Below are positions 26,650 to 36,964 of a DNA stretch of 64,000 nt, piece after piece (the first letter of the stretch is position 1; each line of letters begins with the position of its first letter). The stretch lies in assembly GCF_001294535.1 (NCBI RefSeq), contig NZ_LGIC01000086.1, positions 248,001-312,000 of the forward strand, in the 5' to 3' direction. The notes beneath the pieces are model-generated. The model was given only the letters and a program-made list of their open reading frames with translations. It made no database searches and was not told the origin of the DNA. The translations under genes and the position numbers were made by a program. Source of the DNA: Cypionkella psychrotolerans (GTDB taxonomy: Bacteria; Pseudomonadota; Alphaproteobacteria; Rhodobacterales; Rhodobacteraceae).

Positions 26650-26677
26650 AAAAAAAGGCCGGGCACAAGGCCCGGCC
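26650..26677 (-). terminator. Rho-independent terminator of small RNA candidate 2 / response regulator
   Basis: A perfect 8-bp stem (GGCCGGGC with GCCCGGCC) around an ACAAG-type loop is followed on minus by seven T. It is about 170 bases after the response-regulator stop. On the plus strand the same hairpin could also slow transcripts from the MFS gene, but it lacks a U-run in that direction. Confidence 0.85.
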
Positions 26678-26720
26678 AGGTCCAACAGGGAGGGTGCTGT
26701 GTCATAACCCCGACACAGCA
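26650..26720 (-). ncRNA. Candidate small RNA 2 with anti-Shine-Dalgarno segment (sibling of 10992-11057)
   Basis: On the minus strand the elements abut without spare bases. A perfect 9-bp hairpin spans 26720-26695 (TGCTGTGTC / GACACAGCA, 8-base loop). A 17-base unpaired segment, 26694-26678, contains CCTCCCTGTTGGACCT. A perfect 8-bp GC hairpin spans 26677-26657, and seven U follow (26656-26650). The 16-mer is identical to candidate 1 although the flanking hairpins differ in sequence, the pattern expected of paralogous sRNAs with a conserved seed. It lies between the MFS and response-regulator genes and could also be a 3'-UTR product of the latter. Confidence 0.65.
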
Positions 26721-26846
26721 AGGGGAACTTTTGGCCGCCGGGCGGGGAGGACGCCATCTGGCCTGATCCGATAGATAATCATTCAATCAGGCAACAATAA
26801 GACCCGTAAGTGACGAAAACCTTACCCAAAGCGACCAATCTTAACC

Positions 26847-27533
26847 TTAGGCGACCAGCTTATAGCCGCCATTCTCCGTCACCAGCAGCCTTGCATTGCT
26901 TGGATCAGACTCAATCTTCTGCCGCAGACGATAGATGTGGGTCTCCAACGTATGGGTCGTCACCCCCGCGTTATAGCCCCAAACCTCATGCAGCAGCACA
27001 TCCCGCGCCACCACGCCTTGTTGCGCGCGGTAGAGATACTTCAGGATATTGGTTTCCTTTTCGGTCAACCGCACCTTCTTGTCCTTGGCATCGACCAGCA
27101 TTTTCTGTGCCGGTTTGAACGTATACGGCCCCATCTGGAACACCGCATCTTCCGATTGCTCATGCGTGCGCAACTGTGCGCGGATCCGCGCCAACAACAC
27201 CGGAAACTTGAACGGCTTGGTCACATAATCATTGGCACCCGAATCAAGCCCCAGAATGGTGTCGCTGTCGGTGTCATGGCCGGTCAGCATCATGATCGGG
27301 CATTTCACCCCGGCCTTGCGCATCCGACGGCACAACTCACGGCCATCCGTATCCGGCAGACCCACGTCCAAAATCACCAGATCAAACAGACCCGCCTTCA
27401 CCTTCTCCATGCCTTCCGCGCCTGTACGGCCCTCAAACACGTCGAAATCTTCGGTCATCACCAACTGCTCGCTCAGCGCCTCGCGCAGATCGTCATCGTC
27501 ATCGACCAGCAGAATTTTGCGTAACGTTGCCAT
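26847..27533 (-). CDS. OmpR-family two-component response regulator (possibly CenR-like)
   Basis: 228 residues: a receiver domain with VDDDDDLRE acidic pocket, phospho-acceptor Asp in [10 protein letters not shown] (about residue 53), and the conserved Lys in VTKPFKFP. A winged-helix DNA-binding domain follows ([49 protein letters not shown]). No histidine kinase is adjacent, so it is an orphan locally. Its sequence style resembles the envelope regulator CenR of alphaproteobacteria, but I cannot verify orthology. ATG 27533 is the first start consistent with the receiver fold; a 46-residue upstream extension is unlikely. Confidence 0.88.
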   Translation of the reverse strand: MATLRKILLVDDDDDLREALSEQLVMTEDFDVFEGRTGAEGMEKVKAGLFDLVILDVGLPDTDGRELCRRMRKAGVKCPIMMLTGHDTDSDTILGLDSGANDYVTKPFKFPVLLARIRAQLRTHEQSEDAVFQMGPYTFKPAQKMLVDAKDKKVRLTEKETNILKYLYRAQQGVVARDVLLHEVWGYNAGVTTHTLETHIYRLRQKIESDPSNARLLVTENGGYKLVA

Positions 27534-27684
27534 GTGGGCCTCCATCAGCCGAGCCGTTTGCTCTTGCGTAAACACATGCGCCCGCCTCACGGTTCCGACA
27601 AGATTTGCTACAATCGTCTCACGCGGTCGTGTCGCTGGCTTGGGAAATGTTTCAATTCGTTCCAGTTTCACCTATGTAACCCGC

Positions 27685-28770
27685 ATGAGCCTCCGCCCCT
27701 CCACCCCCGAAATCCTCGCCCGTGCCCGCGCTGACCTGCGGCTGGGGTTGCCCATTGTGCTGACAGGCGGCGGCCAAGCCATGCTCTGCGCGGCTGTCGA
27801 GGAACTCACCGCCGACCGCCTGAGCGCCTTACGAGCCGAAGGCCCCCCCGAACTGGCGCTAACGGCCCGCCGGGCTGAGACGCTGAAAGCCATCCCCTAT
27901 GACGGCGATCTCGCCCGCCTCCGCGTGCCTTCCGACGCCGATCTGCGCTGGCTCCGCGCCGTCGCTGATCCCGCCGACGATCTCAACGTGCCAATGAAAG
28001 GCCCGCTTGTCGCGTTGCGCGACGGCCCCGCCACCCTGCATCGCACCGCCATAGCCCTTGCAAAATCCGCGCAACTGCTGCCCGCGATGCTGCTGGTTCC
28101 CGTCAGGGATGGCCTCGCTCTCGCCGTCCGCAACAACCTAACGCTACTGGCGAATACCGATTGCGCCGACCTGGACCGCCTCGCGCCTTTAGCCCCGGTG
28201 ATCTCGGCCCGCCTGCCGATGGCCGCCGCGGCAGCTGGCCGTTTGCACATCTTCCGCCCTGATGATGGCAGCGCCGAACACTACGCCGTTGAGATTGGCC
28301 GCCCCGACCGCGACAAACCCGTGCTGGCACGCCTACATTCCGCCTGCTTCACCGGAGACGTTCTGGGCAGCCTGAAATGCGACTGCGGCCCGCAACTGCA
28401 CGCCGCCCTCGCCCAGATGGGGCAAGAAGGCGCAGGCGTTCTGCTGTATCTCAACCAAGAAGGCCGCGGCATCGGTCTGGCCAACAAAATGCGCGCCTAT
28501 TCTCTGCAAGATCAAGGCTTTGACACGGTGGAAGCCAACCACCGCCTCGGCTTTGAGGATGACGAGCGCGACTTCCGCATCGGTGCCGAGATCCTGCAAA
28601 AGATGGGTTTCGCGCAAGTCCGCCTGCTCACCAACAACCCGAAAAAGCTTGCCATGCTGCAAGCCTGCGGTCTGACCGTGACCGAGCGCGTCCCTCTCCA
28701 CGTCGGGAAAAACCCCACAAACAGCGCCTATCTCGCCACCAAGGCCGCCAAATCCGGGCACCTGCTATGA
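27685..28770 (+). CDS. ribA: GTP cyclohydrolase II with long N-terminal extension
   Basis: 361 residues, against about 200 for classical RibA. The C-terminal ~175 residues carry the complete GTP cyclohydrolase II signature: [21 protein letters not shown] with the zinc Cys residues, [33 protein letters not shown] and [10 protein letters not shown]. It opens GTP to the first riboflavin precursor. The N-terminal ~185 residues (for example [23 protein letters not shown]) replace the RibB synthase half found in fused RibBA and lack recognisable RibB catalytic motifs. The stop overlaps the next gene (ATGA). No FMN riboswitch is visible upstream. Confidence 0.9.
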   Translation: MSLRPSTPEILARARADLRLGLPIVLTGGGQAMLCAAVEELTADRLSALRAEGPPELALTARRAETLKAIPYDGDLARLRVPSDADLRWLRAVADPADDLNVPMKGPLVALRDGPATLHRTAIALAKSAQLLPAMLLVPVRDGLALAVRNNLTLLANTDCADLDRLAPLAPVISARLPMAAAAAGRLHIFRPDDGSAEHYAVEIGRPDRDKPVLARLHSACFTGDVLGSLKCDCGPQLHAALAQMGQEGAGVLLYLNQEGRGIGLANKMRAYSLQDQGFDTVEANHRLGFEDDERDFRIGAEILQKMGFAQVRLLTNNPKKLAMLQACGLTVTERVPLHVGKNPTNSAYLATKAAKSGHLL

Positions 28771-29267
28771 AATCCCGCGACCTGATCCTGACCCCGATGG
28801 GTCTGCTGTTCCAAAACCGCCGTTTCCCCTGCACCATCGGGCGCGGCGGCGTAACTTCCGACAAACACGAAGGCGACGGCGGCACTCCAACGGGAACCCA
28901 CCGCATCGTCGGTATGCTCTACCGCCCTGATCGTATCGCGCGCCACACCCTCCCCGATTGGGCCGTCCCAATCCGCCCCGGCGATCTGTGGTCCGACGAC
29001 CCCAACGATTTCGACTACAACCAACTGGTCCGCGGGCCCTACCCCTACAGCCACGAACGTCTGACCCGCGCCGACCCGCAATATGATCTCATCCTGATCA
29101 CCGATTGGAACTGGGACGATCCCACGCCCGGCCAAGGTTCCGCCATCTTCATCCACACATGGCGCAGCCCCAGCCACCCCACCGCAGGCTGCATCGGACT
29201 ATCCCGCCAAAGTCTTTTGTGGATCGCCAACCGCCTGCGCCCCGAAAGCCGGTTGATTGTGCGCTAA
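28767..29267 (+). CDS. L,D-transpeptidase catalytic-domain (YkuD-like) protein
   Basis: 166 residues with the YkuD-type active site [19 protein letters not shown]: a His near residue 130 and the nucleophile Cys at about residue 142. The N-terminal half shows the usual [23 protein letters not shown] block. These enzymes cross-link peptidoglycan or attach proteins to it. No signal peptide is visible, which is odd for a periplasmic enzyme; a cytosolic or non-classical role is possible, as in other short members. It overlaps ribA by four bases. Confidence 0.85.
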   Translation: MKSRDLILTPMGLLFQNRRFPCTIGRGGVTSDKHEGDGGTPTGTHRIVGMLYRPDRIARHTLPDWAVPIRPGDLWSDDPNDFDYNQLVRGPYPYSHERLTRADPQYDLILITDWNWDDPTPGQGSAIFIHTWRSPSHPTAGCIGLSRQSLLWIANRLRPESRLIVR

Positions 29268-29321
29268 GGCTTCCCAAAGCGGTTCGGATTTCTTATCCTA
29301 ACTCCAAATCGGGGGGATAAG

Positions 29322-31193
29322 ATGGCCAAAGCTGCAAAACCGGACGACCAGATTTTCGCCCTGCGCATGGCGCGCTCTGCCCCCGATCTGTGGCCGATGC
29401 TGGAACAGCTTTACGGCCAACACCCCAACTACAACCACTTCTGCACCGATCTGAGAGCCGCTCTCGCCGACGGCTGGAAAGCCCGCCCCACCGACCTTAA
29501 ACTGCTGGACCTAAAGCGCGATTTAGAGCCCGACTGGTTCCAGTGCGCCGATATGGCGGGCTATGTGTTCTACATCGACCGCTTTGCGGGCAACCTGCGC
29601 GGCGTGCTTGATCACCTTGATTACCTCGAAGACCTCGGCATCACCTACGTCCATTTCATGCCCTGCCTGAAGCCTCGTCCCGGCGATTCCGATGGCGGTT
29701 ATGCGGTGATGGATTACCGCAGCATCAACCCAGCTTACGGCACGCTGGATGATTTCAAAGCGGTTTCAACCGAACTGCGCAAGCGCGGCATTTCGCTGTG
29801 TATCGACTTGGTGCTGAACCACACCGCCAAAGAACACGATTGGGCGCAGGCTGCCGCGCAAGGCGACAAAGCCGCGCAAGACCTCTACTGGATGTTCGAC
29901 ACCCCCGACCTGCCCCAAGCCTATTCCAAAACGCTGGTCGAGGTTTTCCCGGACAATGCCCCCGGCAATTTCACCCATTACCCCGACTTCGGCAAATGGG
30001 TCTGGACCACTTTCAACGAACACCAATGGGATCTGAACTGGTCTAACCCGCAGGTTTTCCTTGAAATAACCCGCATCATGCTGCACCTCGCCAACACCGG
30101 CGTTGATGTGCTGCGCTTGGATGCCGTCGCCTTCATGTGGAAACGCCTCGGCACCCGTTGCCAGTCGGAACCCGAGGTGCATATGCTGCTGCAAGCCCTG
30201 CGCGCCTGTTGCCGCATCACCGCCCCAGCGGTGATCCATCTGGAAGAGGCCATCGTAAGCCCGCAAGAAATGCTGCCCTATTTTGGACGCGGCAAACATG
30301 ACGGTCGCGAGGGCAATCTGGCCTATCACAACTCCCTTATGGTGCAATTTTGGAGCGCGCTTGCCACCCGCGACACCAGCCTGATGACGCATGTGCTGGC
30401 CAGCCACTTCCCGGATCGCCTCACCAACGCCACCTACGCCACCTATATCCGCTGCCATGATGACATTGGCTGGGCCGTCACTGACGAAGATGCGAGTGCC
30501 GTGGGCATTTCCGGCCCCGCGCATCGCCGCTTTCTGTCGGATTTCTACGAGGGCACGTTTCCCGGCAGTTTCGCCCGAGGTGCGCCGTTTCAGGTCAACG
30601 AGGCTACCGGAGACAAACGGATTTCCGGCAGCTTTGCCTCGCTTGCGGGGCTAGAGGCGACAGATGAGCATGACCGTGAAATGGCCGTGCAGCGCATGCT
30701 GATGGGCCATGCGCTGATCGCGGCGTTCGGAGGTATTCCGTTGATTTACATGGGCGATGAATTGGCCCTGTTGAATGACCACAGCTATCTGAATGATCCC
30801 GCCCACGCCCATGACAGCCGTTGGATTCACCGCCCGCGGATGGATTGGGCGCTGGCGGATGCGCGGCATTCCGGCAATTCTCTGTCCTCACAATGCTTCC
30901 TTGGCACGCAACACATCCTTGCCAGACGCCGCGCCACGCCAGGACTGCATGGCGCGCATCCGACGCAGATCGTGCAAACCGGGAATCCGGCGCTGTTCGC
31001 GGTGCAACGTGCAGCACCAACCGGGCCGATTCTATGCCTGTTCAACTTTTCGCACCACTGGCAGCATGTCGCGGGCGGATGGCTGCAAGGGCACGGCATC
31101 ACACATTGGCACGATGCTTTGTCGGATCAGATCGTGACGCTGCATGGCGATTACCTCGCGCTGCCACCCTACGCGCGGGTTTGGCTGACTTAA
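29322..31193 (+). CDS. Amylosucrase-like GH13 enzyme
   Basis: A 623-residue alpha-amylase-superfamily protein of the amylosucrase type, making alpha-glucan from sucrose or acting as a related glucosyltransferase. It has the N-terminal helical domain (NYNHFCTDLRAAL), then GH13 region I DLVLNHTAKEHDW, region II VDVLRLDAVAFMW with the nucleophile Asp, region III HLEEAI with the general acid Glu, and region IV RCHDDIGW with the third Asp. The start ATG 29322 follows GGGGGGATAAG. No signal peptide. It stands alone between an L,D-transpeptidase and yggS, and overlaps the convergent yggS stop by two bases. Sucrose specificity is by family resemblance. Confidence 0.85.
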   Translation: MAKAAKPDDQIFALRMARSAPDLWPMLEQLYGQHPNYNHFCTDLRAALADGWKARPTDLKLLDLKRDLEPDWFQCADMAGYVFYIDRFAGNLRGVLDHLDYLEDLGITYVHFMPCLKPRPGDSDGGYAVMDYRSINPAYGTLDDFKAVSTELRKRGISLCIDLVLNHTAKEHDWAQAAAQGDKAAQDLYWMFDTPDLPQAYSKTLVEVFPDNAPGNFTHYPDFGKWVWTTFNEHQWDLNWSNPQVFLEITRIMLHLANTGVDVLRLDAVAFMWKRLGTRCQSEPEVHMLLQALRACCRITAPAVIHLEEAIVSPQEMLPYFGRGKHDGREGNLAYHNSLMVQFWSALATRDTSLMTHVLASHFPDRLTNATYATYIRCHDDIGWAVTDEDASAVGISGPAHRRFLSDFYEGTFPGSFARGAPFQVNEATGDKRISGSFASLAGLEATDEHDREMAVQRMLMGHALIAAFGGIPLIYMGDELALLNDHSYLNDPAHAHDSRWIHRPRMDWALADARHSGNSLSSQCFLGTQHILARRRATPGLHGAHPTQIVQTGNPALFAVQRAAPTGPILCLFNFSHHWQHVAGGWLQGHGITHWHDALSDQIVTLHGDYLALPPYARVWLT

Positions 31194-31843
31194 GCGTAAG
31201 TGCGCGCGCCGAAAATCGCGGATCCGACCCGCACATGCGTCGCCCCGGCGGCAATCGCGGCTTCAAAATCGCCGCTCATCCCCATCGACAACCCGCTGAG
31301 CCCATGGCGCGCGGCCATATCGGCCAAGGCGGTGAAATGCGGCATCGAATCCTCGCCCTCGGGCGGGATGCACATCAGGCCCGCCAAGCTGAGATCCATC
31401 TTACGGCAATCAGCGATAAATCCATCCAGCGCCTCGGGCAGAATCCCGGCCTTCTGCGGTTCGGCCCCGGTATTCACCTGCACGAACAACTGCGGGCAGA
31501 CCCCGCGCGCCTGCGCCAGCTTTGCCAGTTTCTCGGCCAAGGACGCCCGATCCACGGTATGGATCGCGTCAAACAACTCGACCGCCAGTTTTGCTTTGTT
31601 GGTTTGCAGCGGCCCGATCATATGCACCTGGACGGCGTCAAATGCCGCCCGGAACGCCGGCCATTTCGCCTGCGCTTCCTGCACATAGTTCTCACCAAAC
31701 AGCCGATGGCCCTCGGCCAGCACATCACGCACCCGCGCGTCAGGTTGCACCTTGCTGACCGCGATCAGCTGCACCGAACGCGGAACCCGTCCCGCCGCTG
31801 CCTCTGCCGCCCGCACCCGCGCTAAAATCACCTGCAACGCCAT
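31190..31843 (-). CDS. yggS: YggS/PROSC-type PLP-binding homeostasis protein
   Basis: 217 residues of the alanine-racemase N-terminal fold. The PLP Lys is in QLIAVSKVQPD (about residue 32); FGENYVQEAQAKW, VHMIGPLQTNKAKLAVELFDAIHTVD and the phosphate-binding MGMSGDFEAAIAAGATHVRVGSAIFG are all present. The family buffers PLP and affects amino-acid and keto-acid balance without known catalysis. ATG 31843 has GGAGA upstream. Downstream it converges with the amylosucrase gene. Confidence 0.95.
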   Translation of the reverse strand: MALQVILARVRAAEAAAGRVPRSVQLIAVSKVQPDARVRDVLAEGHRLFGENYVQEAQAKWPAFRAAFDAVQVHMIGPLQTNKAKLAVELFDAIHTVDRASLAEKLAKLAQARGVCPQLFVQVNTGAEPQKAGILPEALDGFIADCRKMDLSLAGLMCIPPEGEDSMPHFTALADMAARHGLSGLSMGMSGDFEAAIAAGATHVRVGSAIFGARTYA

Positions 31844-31900
31844 ACTATCTCCACGTTTATTGGGCCCCTGCTTTGACCGCACTTGATCACTGCCCCGCAC

Positions 31901-31933
31901 AAAAGAAAAGAGCGGGCACAAGGCCCGCTCTTT
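31901..31933 (-). terminator. Rho-independent terminator of the porin gene
   Basis: A perfect 11-bp stem (AAAGAGCGGGC with GCCCGCTCTTT) around ACAAG, followed on the minus strand by a T-rich run. It starts 24 bases after the porin stop. The loop matches that of the terminator at 26650-26677. Confidence 0.9.
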
Positions 31934-31956
31934 CCGAAGTGTTTTGATCGGTTAGA

Positions 31957-32967
31957 TCAGAACGACATACGCACGCCGAGATCAGCACGCAGGTCGCCAC
32001 CGAAGCCCGACTCAACCGCGCCAGCCAAGGTTGCGCCACCGAGGTCGTAGGCAGCGCCGAGACCGTAAGCGGTATCAGCGTTGTCGACGTCGGAGTCAGA
32101 AACATAACCACCAAGGGTGATACCATTGATGGTATAGTTACCATACAAAGTGATCGTCTTGCCAAGGCTCACACTAGGAGCGGCCACGTTGATCGAGGTA
32201 GCAGCGCTAGCTTCGCTGATACCATTGTCGTTGTAGTTCAAGCCCACCGAACCAGCGTCGCTGAATTTGTACGCAGCACCGACGAACGTAAGGTAGTTGC
32301 CTTCGATGCCAGCGCCATTGTCAACGTAAGCCGCAGCCACGGTGAATTGGCCAGTGGTGAAGTCAGCAGCGATCGAGCTTTCATCAGCGCCATCGGTCCC
32401 TTTCACGCCGGACGTGCCACCAGTAGCATTCTGGTCAGACTGAACATACGATGCTTTCAGATTGACGCCCGAATAAGAATAAGCTGCGTAGATACCAACC
32501 CGGTTTGCTTCATCAGCGCTGTAAGCGCCGCTGTTGAAGGAGTAGTAATTGCCTTGCGGATCACCGAACGAACGCTCTTGGAAGCCGATTTCCGGATTGT
32601 ACATCAGCGCAACCGAGTCATAGGCGGTGTTGGAGTTACCAACTTCAACACGAACGCCGCTTGCTTCAATGTACAGCATTGCGGGGCTGAAAGATGCAGC
32701 GGTGCTGCCGTTGCTGTTTTGGAAACGGATACGACCGCCGTAGGTCACGCCGTTGTCAGCTTCGAACTTTGCGTCAACGTTGATGCGCAAACGGTAAGCC
32801 AATTGGGTTTCGCTGAATTCTACGAGCGTTCCCGGAATGTCTGCGCCGTTGCTACGGTTTTCAGCATAGTCCAGACCAAAACGGCCCGAACCGCTCAGGG
32901 TCACTTCAGCCGAAGCAGCGCCAGCGAACAGAGCCAGCATGGTGGTGGAGAGAAGAATTTTTTTCAT
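31957..32967 (-). CDS. Rhodobacter-type general porin
   Basis: 336 residues: signal peptide MKKILLSTTMLALFAGAASA then EVTLSGSGRFGLDY, the standard opening of alphaproteobacterial 16-strand trimeric porins. Further strand and loop features are KFEADNGVTYGGRIRFQNSN and VRVEVGNSNTAYDS, and it ends with the aromatic terminal motif (VRMSF) recognised by the BAM complex. ATG 32967 begins the signal peptide; the upstream in-frame codons overlap the promoter region. Codon use is strongly biased and AT-richer than neighbours, in line with high expression. A strong terminator follows. Confidence 0.93.
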   Translation of the reverse strand: MKKILLSTTMLALFAGAASAEVTLSGSGRFGLDYAENRSNGADIPGTLVEFSETQLAYRLRINVDAKFEADNGVTYGGRIRFQNSNGSTAASFSPAMLYIEASGVRVEVGNSNTAYDSVALMYNPEIGFQERSFGDPQGNYYSFNSGAYSADEANRVGIYAAYSYSGVNLKASYVQSDQNATGGTSGVKGTDGADESSIAADFTTGQFTVAAAYVDNGAGIEGNYLTFVGAAYKFSDAGSVGLNYNDNGISEASAATSINVAAPSVSLGKTITLYGNYTINGITLGGYVSDSDVDNADTAYGLGAAYDLGGATLAGAVESGFGGDLRADLGVRMSF

Positions 32968-33256
32968 GGTGTTTCCTCGTTTTTTCTCAAAGACGTGACC
33001 ATACTCAAGCAATGCAGAAGCAGGTATGCCGTTGTTTTCCACCTCCACGCCCATGAATGCAACGGGAAGCGCACCAATAGGGCCAATCGCGCACTCGGTG
33101 ATGCACCCTTGCCACAGTGCAGTTCCCCGCCGTTTCGACAGTTATATGCGCGCGTTGAAGGCTGTCGCGGCCCGGAAACCCGTTTTAGATGGGAAAAGCC
33201 TTGGCACGCCCGAAGCTGTCAGTATAAACAGCGACAGGTTGGCATGGGGAAACCGG

Positions 33257-33772
33257 ATGATCTTGCGTCGTATCATGGATAAAGCGCTGAATTTTGGCCT
33301 AATGGCCGCGCTTTTGACCGGGATTTCCGCCTGCGGCATGCTTGGTAAAGCTGGCGGCGGGTCATATGACCCGAAAGTGCAGGCCGAACTGTCGCGCGAA
33401 AACCGCGATGCGGCGCGCGGTCGCCAAACCGGCATTGGCCAGCTGTTCCGCAAATCCGACAACCCCAACACAACGGTTGAGGTGAACAAATATCTCTGGA
33501 AGGCCAGCCTCGACATTCTGAACTTCCTGCCCATCGAATCGGTGGACCCGTTCACCGGCGTGATCGTCACCGGCTACGGCACACCTCCGGGTGGGGGCCG
33601 CTCGGTGCGTGCGACGATTTATGTGCAGGACCCGGCCTTGGATGCGCGCAGTCTGAAGGTGGCGATGCAGGGCAGTGGTGGCGGTTCTGTCTCACCCGAA
33701 ACCATCCGCGCGGTGGAAGACGCCATCCTGACCCGGGCGCGTCAGTTGCGTATTCAAGACAGCGGCTTGTAA
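33257..33772 (+). CDS. DUF3576 domain lipoprotein
   Basis: 171 residues with a lipobox (LLTGISAC, Cys about residue 26) followed by GMLGKAGGG. The DUF3576 region is NTTVEVNKYLWKASLDILNFLPIESVDPFTGVIVTGYG and RSVRATIYVQDPALDARSLKVAMQ. Function unknown; probably a periplasmic-facing outer- or inner-membrane lipoprotein. ATG 33257 and ATG 33275 are both possible starts. It lies 80 bases before leuS, as is common in alphaproteobacteria. Confidence 0.85.
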   Translation: MILRRIMDKALNFGLMAALLTGISACGMLGKAGGGSYDPKVQAELSRENRDAARGRQTGIGQLFRKSDNPNTTVEVNKYLWKASLDILNFLPIESVDPFTGVIVTGYGTPPGGGRSVRATIYVQDPALDARSLKVAMQGSGGGSVSPETIRAVEDAILTRARQLRIQDSGL

Positions 33773-33852
33773 GGCGCTAATCTCTAACCGCCACTGGACC
33801 TTGCCCCCCAAGCCAGTGTATTCGCGCCTAGGAACTGACCGAGGGGCCTAAG

Positions 33853-36489
33853 ATGTCGCGCTACGAACCCAAAACCATCGAAGCTAAATGGCAAGCGGCT
33901 TGGGAGAGCGCCGAGACGTTCAAGGCGCGGCGCGATCCATCCAAGCCGAAGTATTATGTTTTGGAGATGTTTCCCTATCCGTCGGGCCGCATCCACATGG
34001 GCCACGTCCGCAACTATACCATGGGCGATGTGGTGGCGCGCTATAAGGCAGCGCAAGGGTTTTCCGTGCTGCATCCGATGGGCTGGGATGCCTTCGGCAT
34101 GCCCGCCGAGAACGCCGCGATGGAACGCGGCGGCCATCCCAAGGAATGGACCTACGGCAACATCGCCGACATGCGCGCGCAAATGAAACCCTTGGGCCTG
34201 TCCATCGACTGGTCCCGCGAATTCGCCACATGTGACCCGGAATATTACGGCCAACAGCAGGCGATGTTCATCGACATGATGGCCAAGGGCTTGGTGTATC
34301 GCAAGAACGCCGTGGTGAACTGGGATCCGGTCGATATGACCGTGCTCGCCAATGAACAGGTGATTGACGGCAAAGGCTGGCGCTCCAACGCTCCCGTTGA
34401 GCGCCGTGAGTTGACACAGTGGTTCTTCAAAATCAGCGATTATTCGGCGGAATTGCTGTCGGCTTTGGACGGCTTGAAAGACTGGCCGGAAAAGGTCCGG
34501 CTGATGCAAGCCAACTGGATCGGCCAATCGCGCGGCCTGCAATTTGCCTTCACCACGACAGGCGCGCCGGATGGCTTTGACCGGCTAGAGGTTTACACCA
34601 CCCGCCCCGATACCCTGCTCGGTGCCTCCTTTGCCGCAATCAGCCCCGACCATCCGCTGGCGAAACATCTTGAGCGTCACGACTCTGCCGTGGCCGCTTT
34701 CACCGCCGAATGCCGCAAGGGTGGCACCACCGCCGAGGCGATGGAAACCGCCGAGAAGATCGGCATGGATACCGGCATCCGCGTGCTGCATCCGTTTGAT
34801 AACACTATAGAACTCCCGGTCTATATCGCCAACTTCATCCTGATGGATTACGGCACTGGCGCGATCTTCGGCTGCCCCGCGCATGACGTGCGCGACTTTG
34901 AATTTGCGTCGAAATACGGCCTGCCGATCCCTGCGGTCTTTATCCCCGAAGGCGAAGAAGAAGCCGCGCTGGATGAACCCTACGTCCCGATGAAATCCGA
35001 GCGCGTGCAGTATATCCGCGGCTTTGCAGGCAACGATCTGCAAACCGGAGAAGAAGCCATCGCCGCTGCCATCGCTGAATGTGAAGCCCGTGGCATTGGC
35101 CGCGGCGTCACCAACTACCGCCTGCGCGATTGGGGCATCAGCCGCCAACGCTATTGGGGCTGCCCGATTCCGGTGATCCACTGCGCGACCTGCGGCGTGG
35201 TGGCCGAGAAGAAAGAAAACCTGCCCGTCCGTCTGCCCGATGATGTCACCTTCGACATCCCCGGCAACCCGCTGGATCGTCACCCAACCTGGCGCAACTG
35301 CACCTGCCCGAATTGTGGAGCCGACGCCCGGCGCGAAACCGACACGATGGACACGTTCGTGGATTCAAGCTGGTATTACGCCCGCTTCACAGCACCCCAT
35401 GCCACCACCCCCACCATCGCGGAAGACGCCGAGTACTGGATGAACGTCGATCAATACATCGGCGGCATCGAACACGCGATTCTGCACCTGCTCTATTCCC
35501 GCTTCTTCGCCCGCGCCATGCATGCCACGGGTCATTTGCCCGCGAAAGCCATCGAGCCGTTCAACGCCCTGTTCACGCAAGGCATGGTGACGCATGAGAT
35601 CTACAAAACCACCGACGCCAATGGCCGCCCGATCTATCACCTGCCGGAAGATGTGACGAGTTTCAGCTTGGCCGACCGCCGCGTCACCGTGCTGGGCGAT
35701 GTGCCTCCGCCCGATCCCGATATGATCGCCGACATCGACGCGTGGTTGCAGGGTCTGAACGACGAAGGCTCATTGGTCGAAGTCATCCCCTCCGCCAAGA
35801 TGTCGAAATCGAAGAAAAACGTCGTCGATCCGATGAATATCATCGAAGCCTTCGGGGCCGACACCGCCCGCTGGTTCGTCATGTCCGACTCACCCCCAGA
35901 ACGCGATGTGGAATGGACAGCCTCCGGCGCCGAGGCCACCTTCAAACACCTGTCCCGCGTCTGGGCGCTATGTTCGCGCATCGGCGACATGCCCGCCGAC
36001 CATCAGGGCATCGGTGACCAAGACATCGCCCGCGCCACCGCCAAAGCCGTCGAGGAAGTCACCCGCAGCATCGAAACCTTCGCCTTCAACAAGGCCATCG
36101 CTGCGCTCTATGGCCTGACCAACACCCTCGCCAAAGCCAACGGCTCCACTGATGCGATGAAACAAGCCATCCGTACCCTTGCGCAACTGATGTGCCCGAT
36201 GACCCCGCATATCGCCGAATCGATCTGGACGTTCCAAGGCGGCGCAGGCCTCTGCGCCACCGCCCCATGGCCGAAAGCCGATCCGGCGCTGCTGATCGAC
36301 GATACCGTCACCCTGCCGATCCAGATCAACGGCAAACGCCGCGCGGAAATCAGCGTGCCGAAAGGCATGCCCGCTTCCGAGGTTGAAAAGATCGCGCTGG
36401 CGGATGAAGCTGTGGTGAAGTTCCTCGCAGGCGCGCCTGTGAAGAAGATCATCGTTGTGCCGGGGCGCATCATCAATGTCGTCATTTAA
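33853..36489 (+). CDS. leuS: Leucyl-tRNA synthetase
   Basis: An 878-residue class I aminoacyl-tRNA synthetase. The HIGH motif is HMGH within [19 protein letters not shown] (about residue 50), the CP1 editing insert follows ([31 protein letters not shown]), and KMSKSKKN marks the second signature. A zinc-type CPNCGA motif is present in the inserted region. Length is usual. The start follows GAGGGGCC. The end overlaps lptE by 14 bases. No T-box or leader peptide is apparent. Confidence 0.98.
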   Translation: MSRYEPKTIEAKWQAAWESAETFKARRDPSKPKYYVLEMFPYPSGRIHMGHVRNYTMGDVVARYKAAQGFSVLHPMGWDAFGMPAENAAMERGGHPKEWTYGNIADMRAQMKPLGLSIDWSREFATCDPEYYGQQQAMFIDMMAKGLVYRKNAVVNWDPVDMTVLANEQVIDGKGWRSNAPVERRELTQWFFKISDYSAELLSALDGLKDWPEKVRLMQANWIGQSRGLQFAFTTTGAPDGFDRLEVYTTRPDTLLGASFAAISPDHPLAKHLERHDSAVAAFTAECRKGGTTAEAMETAEKIGMDTGIRVLHPFDNTIELPVYIANFILMDYGTGAIFGCPAHDVRDFEFASKYGLPIPAVFIPEGEEEAALDEPYVPMKSERVQYIRGFAGNDLQTGEEAIAAAIAECEARGIGRGVTNYRLRDWGISRQRYWGCPIPVIHCATCGVVAEKKENLPVRLPDDVTFDIPGNPLDRHPTWRNCTCPNCGADARRETDTMDTFVDSSWYYARFTAPHATTPTIAEDAEYWMNVDQYIGGIEHAILHLLYSRFFARAMHATGHLPAKAIEPFNALFTQGMVTHEIYKTTDANGRPIYHLPEDVTSFSLADRRVTVLGDVPPPDPDMIADIDAWLQGLNDEGSLVEVIPSAKMSKSKKNVVDPMNIIEAFGADTARWFVMSDSPPERDVEWTASGAEATFKHLSRVWALCSRIGDMPADHQGIGDQDIARATAKAVEEVTRSIETFAFNKAIAALYGLTNTLAKANGSTDAMKQAIRTLAQLMCPMTPHIAESIWTFQGGAGLCATAPWPKADPALLIDDTVTLPIQINGKRRAEISVPKGMPASEVEKIALADEAVVKFLAGAPVKKIIVVPGRIINVVI

Positions 36490-36964
36490 CCGCCGCTCGT
36501 TTTTGCTGACGCCGCTGGTCCTCGCGGCCTGCGGCTTCCAACCCGCCTATGGCCCCGGCGGCCCGGCGCAAGGCATCCAATCCAGCATCCGCGTCGCCGA
36601 CCCAACCGACAAAAACGCCTTCGACCTCGTGGAGCGCCTCGAAGAACGCCTCGGCCGCCCGAAAGCCGACCACTTCGATCTGACCTACACGATCAAAACC
36701 ACCGCCACCGGAGTCGGCATCACCCCCGACAACGCCATCACCCGCTATAACCTGAACGGCACAATCGACTGGGCTCTGACCAACCGCGCGACAGGCACCC
36801 GCGTCACCGGTGGCCAAGTCAAAAGCTTCACCTCCTACTCCGCCACAGGATCGACAGTTGCAGGCTTGGCGGCCCAAGAAGATGCCGCCCGCCGCCTGAT
36901 GCGCATCCTCGCCGACCAGATCACCGCAAGACTGCTGGCAACCTCCGGCAGCTGGAACCAATGA
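36476..36964 (+). CDS. lptE: LPS-assembly lipoprotein LptE
   Basis: 162 residues with a lipobox (TPLVLAAC, then GFQPAYG), the standard LptE opening. The rest is a small alpha/beta domain ([32 protein letters not shown]). LptE plugs and assists LptD in outer-membrane LPS insertion. ATG 36476 overlaps leuS by 14 bases. The leuS-lptE-holA order is conserved widely, although here an oxygenase gene is inserted before holA. Confidence 0.9.
   Translation: MSSFNRRSFLLTPLVLAACGFQPAYGPGGPAQGIQSSIRVADPTDKNAFDLVERLEERLGRPKADHFDLTYTIKTTATGVGITPDNAITRYNLNGTIDWALTNRATGTRVTGGQVKSFTSYSATGSTVAGLAAQEDAARRLMRILADQITARLLATSGSWNQ

Noticed and set aside
10992-26720. Reading the two CU-rich 16-mers as part of small peptides sharing SLLDL
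   Set aside because: Both can be translated as S-L-L-D-L, but the frames run through the terminator stems and have no convincing ribosome sites; RNA structure explains the conservation better.
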